Shown here in pieces: positions 34,086 through 41,938 of a stretch of DNA of 41,938 nt. The translations under genes and the position numbers were made by a program. Origin of the DNA: Bacteroidales bacterium (GTDB lineage Bacteria > Bacteroidota > Bacteroidia > Bacteroidales > Paludibacteraceae); NCBI GenBank assembly GCA_022777485.1, contig JALFGC010000077.1, forward strand, positions 1-41,938, given 5' to 3'. The notes under the pieces were generated by a model. It was not told where the DNA came from. It saw only the letters and a list, made by a program, of their open reading frames with translations, and did no database searches. Positions within the stretch are counted from its first letter, which is position 1, and every line of letters starts with the position of its first letter.

Positions 34086-36149
34086 ATGAAACACTTCCCT
34101 TTGCCTTTCCGCCGTATCGGCATACTCGCAACACTATGCTCCCTCGCCTTTTTGGGAGCGTTTGCAAAACCCCTGACCCGCATTGCCTCGCCCGATGGCA
34201 ACCTTCAACTCACTTTCTCGCTCACTACCAAGGGCGAACCGCAGTACGCGCTTAGCCGTCAAGATACGGCTATCTTGCTTCCTTCCGCCTTGGGGATGAC
34301 CATCATTGCCGACTCAACGGTCAATGGGCAGACCATCCATTTGTCGAATAACATGCGTCTGCTCGCTGCCGATACCGCCTCTTGCGATACGGTGTGGGAG
34401 ACCGTTTGGGGCGAGGAGCAGTTCATACGCGACCAACATACCCAACTCACCGTCTGCCTGCAACACCGCACTGGCATTCGGATGAACATCGTCTTCCGCC
34501 TCTTCAACGACGGCATGGCGTTCCGCTACTCCTTCCCCGAGCAGAAGAAACTCAGACGCTTCCTCATCATGGACGAGCATTCTGCCTACACTTTCGCTTC
34601 CGAGCCCCAAGCGTGGTCTATCCCATGGCGCACCGAGTACTACGAAGCGCTTTGGCAGAAGGCACCTATCAGTCAGAAGCAAGACACTCTCTGCTCACCC
34701 CTTACACTTGAGTTCCCCGATGGCTCCTACGGTTTCTTGCACGAGGCAGCCCTCACCGACTTCCCCGCCCAGAACCTCTACTGCAACGGACAGACCATCC
34801 ACACATACCTCACCCCATTAGCCGATGGCACAGCAGCACACATACAAAAGTCTCCCTTTAAGGGAGATTTAGAGGGTCTTCCCTGGCGCATGCTTATCCT
34901 CACGCGCACCTTGCCCGACTTGGTCGCCTCGCGTATCATGCTCAACCTCAACGAGCCTTGCCGCATAGAGGACACCTCGTGGATTAAACCGATGAAATAC
35001 ATAGGGATATGGTGGGGTATGCACCTCGGCACTATGACTTGGCACCAATCGCCTACCCACGGCGCCACCACCGCCAACATGACCCGCTACATGCAGTTTG
35101 CTGCCCAACACGGCTTCGGAGGCGTGCTCGCAGAGGGATGGAACGAAGGATGGGAGACATGGGTAAACCCCGTCCCCAAGCATTTTGAGTACGACATACC
35201 ATACCCTGATTTCGACATCGACTCCATCACGCGCCTATCCTACCAACTTGGTGTGGAGATGATAGGGCACCATGAGACAGGCGGAAGAGCCGATGAATAC
35301 GAGCCACAGTTAGACAAGGCGTTTGCCTACGCACAAGCCCACAACATACATGTGGTCAAGACCGGCTATGTAGCCCCCATTATCCATACCGTGGACGGCT
35401 TGCAGTGGAACAAGAGTCAGGCGGGTGTGCGCCACTACCGTCGCGTCATTGAGACGGCAGCGAAATACCAAGTGTCTATCGACAACCACGAGCCTGTTAT
35501 GCCTACCGGTTTGCAGCGCACCTATCCTAACCTTCTCACGCAGGAGGGAGTGCGCGGGCAGGAGTGGAACGCGTGGGCAGGCGACGGTGGCAGCCCGGCC
35601 GAGCATGTTACGGTACTCCCCTTCACCCGCATTATGTGCGGACCGGTGGATTACACCCCGGGCGTGTTCAACTTCGATAATCCCAACAACCCCAACACCC
35701 GCGCCCATGCTACGCTCATGAACCAACTCGCACTCTTCGTTTGCTTCTACTCGCCTCTGCAGATGGCATGCGACCTGCCCGAGCATTACATGCAGCACCC
35801 CGACGCCTTCACTTTCATAAAGCAAGTGCCCTGCGACTGGAAGCAGTCTGTCCTCTTGGACGGACGTATAGGCGACTACTGCGTCTTTGCTCGCCAAGAC
35901 CGCCATTCCGATGATTGGTATGTGGGCGGTATCACCGACGAGAACCCGCGAGAACTGACCATCGAATTCTCTTTCTTGGAGCCGAACACTACCTACACCG
36001 CTACCATCTTCCGCGACGCCGCTGACGCCGATTGGAAGACCAATCCCTACGCCTATCGTATCGACACCATCCACTGCCGAAAGGGCGACCGCCTCACCAT
36101 CCCCATGGCGTCCGCAGGAGGCTTTGCCATCATCTTGCACAAGCGATAA
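34086..36149 (+). CDS. GH97 family enzyme, inverting type
   Basis: A 687-residue exported protein with a signal sequence up to about residue 27. Barrel motifs are [44 protein letters not shown] and TQEGVRGQEWNAW. Glu 397, 469, 487 and 493 fit the base, metal and acid positions of inverting GH97 enzymes, with the last three spaced exactly as in the first GH97 of this locus; KTGYV stands where retaining members have an Asp nucleophile. Sequence outside the core is quite different from the first copy, so this is an older paralogue with perhaps another linkage or chain-length preference. Residues about 255-265 (KSPFKGDLEGL) are an in-frame palindromic insertion missing from the first copy. Confidence 0.92.
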   Translation: MKHFPLPFRRIGILATLCSLAFLGAFAKPLTRIASPDGNLQLTFSLTTKGEPQYALSRQDTAILLPSALGMTIIADSTVNGQTIHLSNNMRLLAADTASCDTVWETVWGEEQFIRDQHTQLTVCLQHRTGIRMNIVFRLFNDGMAFRYSFPEQKKLRRFLIMDEHSAYTFASEPQAWSIPWRTEYYEALWQKAPISQKQDTLCSPLTLEFPDGSYGFLHEAALTDFPAQNLYCNGQTIHTYLTPLADGTAAHIQKSPFKGDLEGLPWRMLILTRTLPDLVASRIMLNLNEPCRIEDTSWIKPMKYIGIWWGMHLGTMTWHQSPTHGATTANMTRYMQFAAQHGFGGVLAEGWNEGWETWVNPVPKHFEYDIPYPDFDIDSITRLSYQLGVEMIGHHETGGRADEYEPQLDKAFAYAQAHNIHVVKTGYVAPIIHTVDGLQWNKSQAGVRHYRRVIETAAKYQVSIDNHEPVMPTGLQRTYPNLLTQEGVRGQEWNAWAGDGGSPAEHVTVLPFTRIMCGPVDYTPGVFNFDNPNNPNTRAHATLMNQLALFVCFYSPLQMACDLPEHYMQHPDAFTFIKQVPCDWKQSVLLDGRIGDYCVFARQDRHSDDWYVGGITDENPRELTIEFSFLEPNTTYTATIFRDAADADWKTNPYAYRIDTIHCRKGDRLTIPMASAGGFAIILHKR
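34852..34878 (+). repeat. Palindromic element inserted in frame in the second GH97 gene
   Basis: CTCCCTTTAAGGGAG plus a 12-base tail ending GAGGGTC, 23 of 27 bases equal to the element in ispD and on the same (coding) strand, but read in another frame. It encodes about seven residues absent at the same place in the neighbouring GH97. Confidence 0.8.
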
Positions 36150-36170
36150 AGAACTAAGAGAACACAAAAA

Positions 36171-36214
36171 AAAAGACTTATCCGTCTCTGCTATGAGAGG
36201 CGGATAAGTCTTTT
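36171..36214. terminator. Bidirectional intrinsic terminator
   Basis: AAAAGACTTATCCG and CGGATAAGTCTTTT form a perfect 14-bp stem with TCTC/GAGA extending it inward around TGCTAT, except for two unpaired bases. The A run before it and the T run after it let it end transcripts of the converging GH97 and alkaline phosphatase genes. Confidence 0.85.
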
Positions 36215-36237
36215 GTCCTTTATCTATTATCCTGATA

Positions 36238-37638
36238 TTATCTGGTGCCGGTAGCGCGTAGAATCAGTTTTGCAATGTCGCTGTTATCGTGCCATCCCGA
36301 GAACCGTTCTGCACCGACACCTACGGCAAAGATAGGCACGGCATGTGCACTATGCGCATGTGTCGTCCAGCCGATTTTGCTCTTGTCGTTGAGCATCTTC
36401 ACTGCCAGTGCGCCTATCTCGTTGATATCCTTGTACATGGTCTTCATGTCGTTGCCCTTGTGCGACACCGCTTTCTTGTATGCTTCTTGCAGCGCAGCGT
36501 CTTCCTCTGCCGTTACCTCCACTTTGTCGTACAGCCCAAGGCTTTCCGTCAGCACACGCTGCACGGTCTCCCAGCGAGGGGCTTTCTTGTCCTTGAACAG
36601 GGCAGAGACCTTGTCCGACAATATCCATGCCGAGCAGTGCTGATTCTGCAGCAATTGCAGGTTCAGCGTGTAGTCGCTATTGCCCAGTGCCATGCCGCCC
36701 GTCTCGTGGTCTGCCGTTACCACTATCAGCGTCTCATCGGGGTGCGCCTGATAGAACGCATATGCCACACGCAATGCCTCATCCATGGCTATCACTTCGC
36801 CGAATGCCGTTGCGGCATCGTTGCCGTGGCTCGCATAGTCTATCATGCCGCCCTCCACCATCATGAAGAAACGTTCGTGCTTGCTGCTCAAGAAGGGGAT
36901 AGCCGTGCGTACTATCTGCTCCAGCGTCAAATCATCCGCCTTGCGGTCAATGGCATAGGGAATGTTATAAGACGGCTTGTTGCGGTCGATACCGTCGGTG
37001 CTCTGCATGAGTATCATCTTCTTTGCGTCCATCAATCCTTGTGCCTCCTCAAAGCCGTGCGCCAGCGTGTAGCCCTGCTCCTCGCAGAGGTCGTAGAGGT
37101 TCGTGCGCTTACCCATAACGCTCTTCGGATTGGGCTGGTGGAAAGCAGCACCGCCAAAGAAATCGAAGTCGGAGAAAGCCAACTGTTTGCCTATCTCGTA
37201 GTACATCTCTCGGCTCGGCACATGGGCATAGAACGCCCCCGGCGTGGCATGGTCAATCGCCACCGAGGTCATGATACCCACGCCCCAACCTTGCGCTTTC
37301 AATATCTCTGCCACGGTCCTGACATCCTGTCCCTCTGCATCCTGTCCCAGCACGCCGTTTTTGGTCTTTTTGCCGCTCGCGAGGCAAGTGCCTGCCGCCG
37401 CCGAGTCGGTGATACCGTTGCTCGCAGAGAAAGTCGCTGCCTGACCGGAGTAAGGAAACTGCGTCATGCACAGTCGCTGACGACCTATCTCACCTTTCAG
37501 TTCCGACAGGTACATCTCTGTACCCAGCACCTGGTTCGTGCCCATGCCGTCGCCGATAAAATAGAATACATACTTTGCTTGCGCAAATCCAAGCAATGCA
37601 ACTGCCAATAGGCAGAAAATCAATGAAATGCGTTTCAT
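36238..37638 (-). CDS. Alkaline phosphatase (PhoA family)
   Basis: A 466-residue exported enzyme with signal MKRISLIFCLLAVALLGFAQA. Metal-site and nucleophile motifs are visible: FIGDGMG (Asp 30), GITDSAAAGT with the phosphorylated Ser 79, MMVEGGMIDYASHGNDAA, VVTADHETGG, and HAHSAHAVPIFAVG near the C-terminus with the last zinc ligand. It hydrolyses phosphate monoesters in the periplasm or outside the cell. It faces the second GH97 gene tail to tail across the terminator. Its upstream region is the repeat block at 37639-38080, with no clear promoter box. Confidence 0.93.
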   Translation of the reverse strand: MKRISLIFCLLAVALLGFAQAKYVFYFIGDGMGTNQVLGTEMYLSELKGEIGRQRLCMTQFPYSGQAATFSASNGITDSAAAGTCLASGKKTKNGVLGQDAEGQDVRTVAEILKAQGWGVGIMTSVAIDHATPGAFYAHVPSREMYYEIGKQLAFSDFDFFGGAAFHQPNPKSVMGKRTNLYDLCEEQGYTLAHGFEEAQGLMDAKKMILMQSTDGIDRNKPSYNIPYAIDRKADDLTLEQIVRTAIPFLSSKHERFFMMVEGGMIDYASHGNDAATAFGEVIAMDEALRVAYAFYQAHPDETLIVVTADHETGGMALGNSDYTLNLQLLQNQHCSAWILSDKVSALFKDKKAPRWETVQRVLTESLGLYDKVEVTAEEDAALQEAYKKAVSHKGNDMKTMYKDINEIGALAVKMLNDKSKIGWTTHAHSAHAVPIFAVGVGAERFSGWHDNSDIAKLILRATGTR

Positions 37639-38080
37639 ACTCGCGTTGAACGTGTAATTATCGTTTTTCCTTTAACGTGTAATTATCGTTTTCCTTTTAA
37701 CATGTAATTAACGTGTAATTAATCATTAATTTCTTTTTGAGTTCTCCGTTAAAGACCACTAAAAGAGCATTAAATTATCGGTTTTCTTTTAACATGTAAT
37801 TAACGTGTAATGAATCATTAATTTCTTGTTGGATTTTCCGTTAAAGACCATTAAAAATTTCTTGTTGGGTTCTCCGTTAAAGACCATTAAAGGAGCATTA
37901 AAGCGTTGTGTTTTAATGGACTTTTAATGGACTTTAATGGAGACATAAAAAGACCATTAAAAATTTCTTGTTAGGTTCTCCGTTAAAGACCATTAAAGGA
38001 GCATTAAAGCATAGTCTTTTTAATGGATTTTTAATGGGCTTTAATGGAGACATAAAATTATACGAATAATTACACGTTAA
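37639..38080. repeat. 442-bp intergenic block of nested direct and inverted repeats
   Basis: No gene is present. Three unit types recur: ACATGTAATTAACGTGTAAT with AATCATTAATTTCTT (about 37698-37737 and 37792-37827); TTCTCCGTTAAAGACCATTA plus AAGGAGCATTAAAG (about 37742, 37836 partial, 37870 and 37976); and TTTTAATGGACTTTAATGG ending GGAGACATAAAA (37911-37950 and 38018-38057), which is roughly the complement of the second type. The outer right edge (ATTACACGTTAATT) is the complement of the first type, so the block is a set of nested hairpins. A single version of the second/third pair lies at 26214-26294. Confidence 0.8.
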
Positions 38081-40177
38081 TTATATGTTTTCTTGTTCGT
38101 TTTCAGCCCCGACTGGTCGGGACGTACCCGGACATTCTGCCGCGGGCGAGACGGTTGCGTCTGCGGTGGGTGCTTGTGTATTCGGAGTTTGTGTGGAATC
38201 CGTAGGGTTTTCGCTGAGGATTTCGTCTCCGCGGCTTTTCCACGGGCGGGGACCGAGGATGCGCTCTACGTCTTCTGAGGTGATGACCTCACGCTCTATC
38301 AGCAAGTCTGCGAGCGCGTGGTGCCCCTCGGCGTGCTCCTCAAGGATTTGTTTTGCACGCGCCATCTGCTCTGCGATAATCGCCTGCGTCTCTTGGTCGA
38401 TAATCTCAGCGGTAGTCTCCGAATAGGGCTTCGTGAAGCCATAATCATAGCGCCCCGTAGAGTCGTAGAAACTAACATCTTTCAGTTTCTCCGACATACC
38501 ATAGTATGCCACCATCGCATACGACTGCTTTGTCGCCCGCTCAAGGTCGTTCAGCGCACCTGTGGAGGTCTGGTCAAGGAAGAGTTGCTCTGCGGCGCGC
38601 CCGCCTAAGAGTGAGCATAGTTCGTCAAGGATATGCTCTTTGTTGGTCAGTTGGCGCTCTTCGGGCAAGTACCATGCTGCGCCCAGCGCCTGCCCGCGAG
38701 GCACTATCGTTACCTTCACTAATGGGTTTGCCCAACGCAACATCCAAGATATGGTCGCGTGTCCTGCCTCGTGGTAGGCTATCGACTTCTTCTCCTCCGC
38801 GGTCATGATCTTCGTCTTGCGCTCCAAGCCGCCGATGATACGGTCCACAGCGTCCATGAAATCTTGCTTGCCTACCGCCTTATGCTCGTTGCGCGCAGCG
38901 ATAAGCGCTGCCTCGTTGCATACATTGGCAATGTCCGCACCCGAGAAACCCGGCGTCTGCTTTGCCAAGAAATCGACATCGAGGCTGTCGTCCAACTTCA
39001 GCGGACGCAGGTGTACGCCGAATATCTCCTTGCGCTCCTGCAAGTCGGGCAACTCCACGTGTATCTGTCGGTCGAAGCGGCCTGCGCGGAGCAACGCTGC
39101 ATCCAGCACGTCTGCGCGGTTGGTCGCTGCTAAGATAATCACGCCGGAGTTCGTGCCGAAGCCGTCCATCTCGGTGAGCAACTGGTTGAGCGTGGATTCG
39201 CGCTCATCGTTGCCGCCGCTCATCATCGCGTTCTTACCTCGCGCGCGCCCTATCGCATCTATCTCGTCAATGAAAATGATAGACGGTGCTTTCTCTTTCG
39301 CTTGTCGGAAGAGGTCGCGCACGCGGCTTGCGCCCACGCCCACGAACATCTCCACAAAGTCGCTACCCGACATGGAGAAGAAAGGTACATCCGCTTCGCC
39401 TGCCACAGCCTTCGCCAGCAGGGTCTTACCGGTGCCCGGAGGACCTACCAGCAGCGCGCCCTTGGGTATCTTACCGCCTAAGTCGGTGTATTTCTTCGGG
39501 TTTTTCAGGAATGCGACTATCTCTTGCACCTCTTGCTTCGCGCCGTACAAGCCCGCCACGTCTTTGAAGGTTACCTTGTCTTTCTTCTCTTTGTCATACA
39601 CCTGCGCCTTTGCTTTGCCGACGCCGAAGATACCGCCGGCACCGCCTGCTGCCGCACCCATGCCGCGACTAATCCACACGAAGAAGAGTATCATCAGCGC
39701 AAAGGGCAATATGTTCACCAGTATCAGATACCAGTAGTCTTTCGACTTCTCGTAGCGCACATCTATCGCCACTTTGCCATCCGCCTTGCGCGCACTATTC
39801 ACGCCGTCAAGGTATTTCGAAAACTCCTCCACGGACGGGATCTGCGACGCTACTTCGCCTTTCGCCTGCTCACCCTTGCCTTGGTCGCCGAACACCAGCA
39901 CATAACTCTGCGGCTTCACCAAGGCTTTCGCATGATTATCATCATACACCGTAATGTCTTTCACGGCGTCGTTCTCGATATACGCAACAAACTTGGTGTA
40001 ACTCAACTCTTTGCTGGCAGCACTACCTGCATCGCCGCCGAACATCCATATTGCCAGCAGAAAAAATGCCACACTATACAACAACCAACTCACCCAACGC
40101 CAGCGGTTGGGCTTCTGGTTGTTCGGCTTCATGTTCGGGAAATTGTTGTTAGAAGGATTAGGATTTTGCTCACTCAT
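38081..40177 (-). CDS. ftsH: ATP-dependent zinc metalloprotease FtsH
   Basis: A 698-residue inner-membrane AAA+ protease that degrades misfolded or regulatory membrane and cytosolic proteins. It has an N-terminal span (about 29-46), a periplasmic domain, a second span (about 150-170), Walker A GPPGTGKT (245-252), Walker B IIFIDEID, the second region of homology [20 protein letters not shown], and the zinc site HEAGH (469-473). The C-terminal tail of about 50 residues is low in complexity. Its end is partly encoded by a dispersed palindrome (38107-38122). It follows rsfS with a hairpin-containing gap, as often seen in Bacteroidota. Confidence 0.97.
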   Translation of the reverse strand: MSEQNPNPSNNNFPNMKPNNQKPNRWRWVSWLLYSVAFFLLAIWMFGGDAGSAASKELSYTKFVAYIENDAVKDITVYDDNHAKALVKPQSYVLVFGDQGKGEQAKGEVASQIPSVEEFSKYLDGVNSARKADGKVAIDVRYEKSKDYWYLILVNILPFALMILFFVWISRGMGAAAGGAGGIFGVGKAKAQVYDKEKKDKVTFKDVAGLYGAKQEVQEIVAFLKNPKKYTDLGGKIPKGALLVGPPGTGKTLLAKAVAGEADVPFFSMSGSDFVEMFVGVGASRVRDLFRQAKEKAPSIIFIDEIDAIGRARGKNAMMSGGNDERESTLNQLLTEMDGFGTNSGVIILAATNRADVLDAALLRAGRFDRQIHVELPDLQERKEIFGVHLRPLKLDDSLDVDFLAKQTPGFSGADIANVCNEAALIAARNEHKAVGKQDFMDAVDRIIGGLERKTKIMTAEEKKSIAYHEAGHATISWMLRWANPLVKVTIVPRGQALGAAWYLPEERQLTNKEHILDELCSLLGGRAAEQLFLDQTSTGALNDLERATKQSYAMVAYYGMSEKLKDVSFYDSTGRYDYGFTKPYSETTAEIIDQETQAIIAEQMARAKQILEEHAEGHHALADLLIEREVITSEDVERILGPRPWKSRGDEILSENPTDSTQTPNTQAPTADATVSPAAECPGTSRPVGAENEQENI
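38107..38122. repeat. Dispersed palindrome CCCGAC-NN-GTCGGG (copy 3, inside ftsH)
   Basis: Six-base perfect arms around TG, a seventh pair mismatched. It encodes part of the sequence [10 protein letters not shown] near the C-terminus of FtsH, outside the conserved protease domain. Confidence 0.7.
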
Positions 40178-40199
40178 AATAATTCTAATTTAGAATTTA

Positions 40200-40263
40200 G
40201 AATTAAGAATTAAGAGGGCGCATGCTCTTAAGTCAATTCCTATGTTCTCTTAATTCTTAATTC
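40200..40263. repeat. Hairpin repeat with GCGCATGC core in the rsfS-ftsH gap
   Basis: GAATTAAGAATTAAGAG (40200-40216) and its exact complement (40247-40263) form a 17-bp stem; both sides continue as short AT-rich direct repeats. The loop starts with GGCGCATGCTC, again a CATGC-type GC-rich core as in the repeats at 10471 and 15713. Confidence 0.75.
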
Positions 40264-40287
40264 ATAATTCTTAATTAAATAAGGTTC

Positions 40288-40647
40288 TTAATTCTCAATT
40301 GCCGTAACCACCCCGTCTTCCCACAGGTGCTCAATATCGTAGTACGCGCGGGGCTCACGCTGCATGATATGGACAAAAACCGTGCCATAATCCATTGCCA
40401 CCCACTCCGCATTCTCTATGCCTGCCACACTCAGCGGATGCACATGCGTCTCGGTGCGCACATGGTCGTCCACCTCATCGGCTATAGCCGCTACCTGCGT
40501 GTTGCTATTGCCTTCCGCTATCACCATATACTCCGCAGGTGCCTCTTTTATCTTGCGCAAGTCTATCGTTACAATGCGTTCGCCCTTGCGATTTTGGATA
40601 CCCTCAATAATCGTATCCACCAGTTTCTCAGTACTAATCTCTGTCAT
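40288..40647 (-). CDS. rsfS: Ribosome silencing factor RsfS
   Basis: A 119-residue protein of the RsfS/DUF143 family, which binds ribosomal protein uL14 and blocks subunit joining when nutrients are short. Visible features are the N-terminal helix MTEISTEKLVDTIIEGIQNR, the core APAEYMVIAEGNSNTQVAAI (a variant of the usual DYFVI.SG.S..Q), and the C-terminal part AEWVAMDYGTVFVHIMQREP with YYDIEHLWED. Length is normal. It has its own promoter and is probably co-transcribed with ftsH. Confidence 0.93.
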   Translation of the reverse strand: MTEISTEKLVDTIIEGIQNRKGERIVTIDLRKIKEAPAEYMVIAEGNSNTQVAAIADEVDDHVRTETHVHPLSVAGIENAEWVAMDYGTVFVHIMQREPRAYYDIEHLWEDGVVTAIEN

Positions 40648-40746
40648 ATTTGTAAGGTTTTATATGTTGTGAGTGCCTTGTATGCCAACTATTCAGAGCA
40701 TGGGTACTCATAATTCATAAATCATAATTAAATACATTTCTGCGTG

Positions 40747-40777
40747 CAAAGGTACAAAAAATATTCCAAATACACAA
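40747..40777 (-). promoter_or_regulatory. Bacteroidota-type promoter for rsfS-ftsH
   Basis: On the minus strand TTG (40777-40775), 20 bases, TACCTTTG (40754-40747). The predicted leader to the rsfS start is about 90 bases. The leader also includes a GAGCATGGGT stretch next to AT-rich direct repeats (about 40696-40735). Confidence 0.75.
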
Positions 40778-40878
40778 ATGTATTACAAATAATGCTATTT
40801 TTGCGGAAATAAAGTTGTCTAATAAAACATTTGGACAATATTTGAATATATTTGTTTAAGTAACTGTTTTTGTTTATA

Positions 40879-41938
40879 TTATTGTTCGTTTTTGTTTCTA
40901 ATAATCGCCATCATTCCTACAAAGGTCAACACGGCATTCAGCAGCAGCCGCTCGTGGGAGAAGACATAACCGTTGAACCACACAGCGGAATGGATATCAA
41001 TGATATAGGTAATCACGGGCGCGACTATTGCTATCAGTGGTATCCATCTATCGCGCACCTGCCATTTTGTCAGCATACCAAAAGCAAACATACCCAGCAG
41101 CGGACCATATGTGTAACTCGCCACCAAGAACACCGTCTGTATCACCGAGTCATTGTTTAGCAAATGTATCACTATGATACACCCTGCCATCACCGCCGCC
41201 ATGCAGAAATGCACAATGCCTAACTTGTTATAAGATTTGCTAATTTTCAAATTCCCTACAATGTCCACACTAAACGAAGTGGTCAATGCCGTCAGTGCGC
41301 CGCACGCAGACGAATAAGCAGAGGCAATGAAGCCAATGATAAACAGTACTCCCACTATCATCGGGAAATACCCGCCCGTAGCCAAATAGGGGAATACATC
41401 ATCAGGATTCGTCGGCAAGGCTATTTGCATCGTATCGGCATACGCATATAGCAGATACCCCAAAAAGAGAAACAACCCAATCACAACCACCTGCATACCT
41501 GCACCCAACAATATATTCTTCTGACTATCCCGGTAGTTGCGGCAAGACAGCGTCCGCTGCATCATGTCTTGGTCAATGCCCGTGGTGCCTATCAGCAGCA
41601 CGATACCCGCCACAAACTGCTTCCAAAAATAGTTGCCGTCTTTTGGGTCATCAAAGTAAAACATCCGTGGCAACAAGGAGGTGCGGTCGGAAGTGTTATC
41701 CCGACAAGTCGGGAGCCGCACCATAGAGTCTGTCGCAGTAACAAATCCCTCCGGCAACGCCCGCAGAATAAACCAGATACACAACCCCACGGACCCCACC
41801 ATACATATCGTCTTCAGCAAATCGGTCCATACCAGCGACTTCACTCCGCCACGGAATGTACACAGATACGCAATCCCCACTGCAAACAGCGCATTCGCCC
41901 AATAGGGTACACCAAGCGGCGCAAACACCAGCAGTTGC
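40879..41938 (-). CDS. Sodium:solute symporter family protein, N-terminus outside window
   Basis: The frame is open to the window edge (reading QLLVFAPLGVPYW at the edge), so about the first quarter is missing; the visible part has roughly 350 residues. It is a polytopic SSS-family transporter: YLCTFRGGVKSLVWTDLLKT matches the family segment where GG(L/M)xAVxWTDxxQ is typical, followed by FWKQFVAGIVLLIGTTGIDQDMMQR, FIASAYSSACGALTALTTSF and VASYTYGPLLGMFAFGM. It imports a solute with sodium; the solute is not known. A dispersed palindrome at 41699-41714 encodes part of the stretch MVRLPTCRDNTSDR in a loop. It ends 231 bases before rsfS. Confidence 0.9.
   Translation of the reverse strand, partial: QLLVFAPLGVPYWANALFAVGIAYLCTFRGGVKSLVWTDLLKTICMVGSVGLCIWFILRALPEGFVTATDSMVRLPTCRDNTSDRTSLLPRMFYFDDPKDGNYFWKQFVAGIVLLIGTTGIDQDMMQRTLSCRNYRDSQKNILLGAGMQVVVIGLFLFLGYLLYAYADTMQIALPTNPDDVFPYLATGGYFPMIVGVLFIIGFIASAYSSACGALTALTTSFSVDIVGNLKISKSYNKLGIVHFCMAAVMAGCIIVIHLLNNDSVIQTVFLVASYTYGPLLGMFAFGMLTKWQVRDRWIPLIAIVAPVITYIIDIHSAVWFNGYVFSHERLLLNAVLTFVGMMAIIRNKNEQ
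41699..41714. repeat. Dispersed palindrome TCCCGAC-NN-GTCGGGA (copy 4, inside the symporter)
   Basis: Perfect seven-base arms around AA. Read on the coding strand it gives the residues around LPTCRD in a loop. It is read in a different frame from the copy in ftsH. Confidence 0.75.

Overview
The window reads as a chromosomal piece of a Bacteroidales (Bacteroidota) bacterium, probably a gut or rumen commensal. The grounds are a complete SusC/SusD-type polysaccharide utilisation locus, a DUF6377-type membrane regulator, a radical SAM/lipoprotein pair of the Bacteroidales type, rsfS next to ftsH, and six promoters with the Bacteroidota geometry TTG-N20-TAnnTTTG. No rRNA, tRNA, phage, integrase, transposase gene or CRISPR array was seen.

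Layout. (1) 1-2467, plus strand: the 3' part of a YfhO-family membrane protein, overlapped by an acyltransferase-3 gene. (2) 2403-11013, minus strand: one unbroken run of nine genes, read kdsC, fic, ispD, a LicC-like/CobD-like fusion, an ornithine-cyclodeaminase-family gene, licD-like, GT2, GT11, GT2. Gaps are very small and two junctions are ATGA overlaps. It looks like a surface-glycan block that makes and attaches a phospho-amino-alcohol, with the housekeeping genes kdsC and ispD at its head. (3) 11081-12613, plus strand: a tiny lipoprotein with two YGVP motifs, followed by a radical SAM/SPASM enzyme. (4) 12639-17508, minus strand: a PlsC-like acyltransferase, comF, and the hexuronate genes uxaB-uxaA. 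(5) 17570-19111, minus strand: a membrane-bound TPR/coiled-coil/HTH regulator divergent from (6) 19814-36149, plus strand: a polysaccharide utilisation locus of two secreted SusF-like proteins, SusC, SusD, a SusE/F-like lipoprotein, a clan GH-D hydrolase and two GH97 enzymes. (7) 36238-41938, minus strand: alkaline phosphatase, ftsH, rsfS and a 5'-truncated sodium:solute symporter.

How the parts work together. The regulator probably senses an oligosaccharide in the periplasm and controls the locus. Two matching 28-bp dyads (19406-19433 and 19711-19738) in the regulator-locus gap are good operator candidates. SusE/F-like proteins bind the glycan, SusC/D import it, and the GH-D and GH97 enzymes (both GH97 with the inverting alpha-glucosidase residue set) cut it. 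No GH13 enzyme is present, so the substrate is not simply starch by gene content.

A second theme is repeat content. Almost every intergenic gap over about 80 bp holds short direct repeats, usually set as inverted arms around a small core. Two palindromic elements also sit in frame inside genes (ispD, the second GH97, ftsH, the symporter). The strongest candidates for less-described biology are the minimal radical SAM-associated lipoprotein, the fused phospho-amino-alcohol activation gene with its neighbours, and this repeat-insertion activity.
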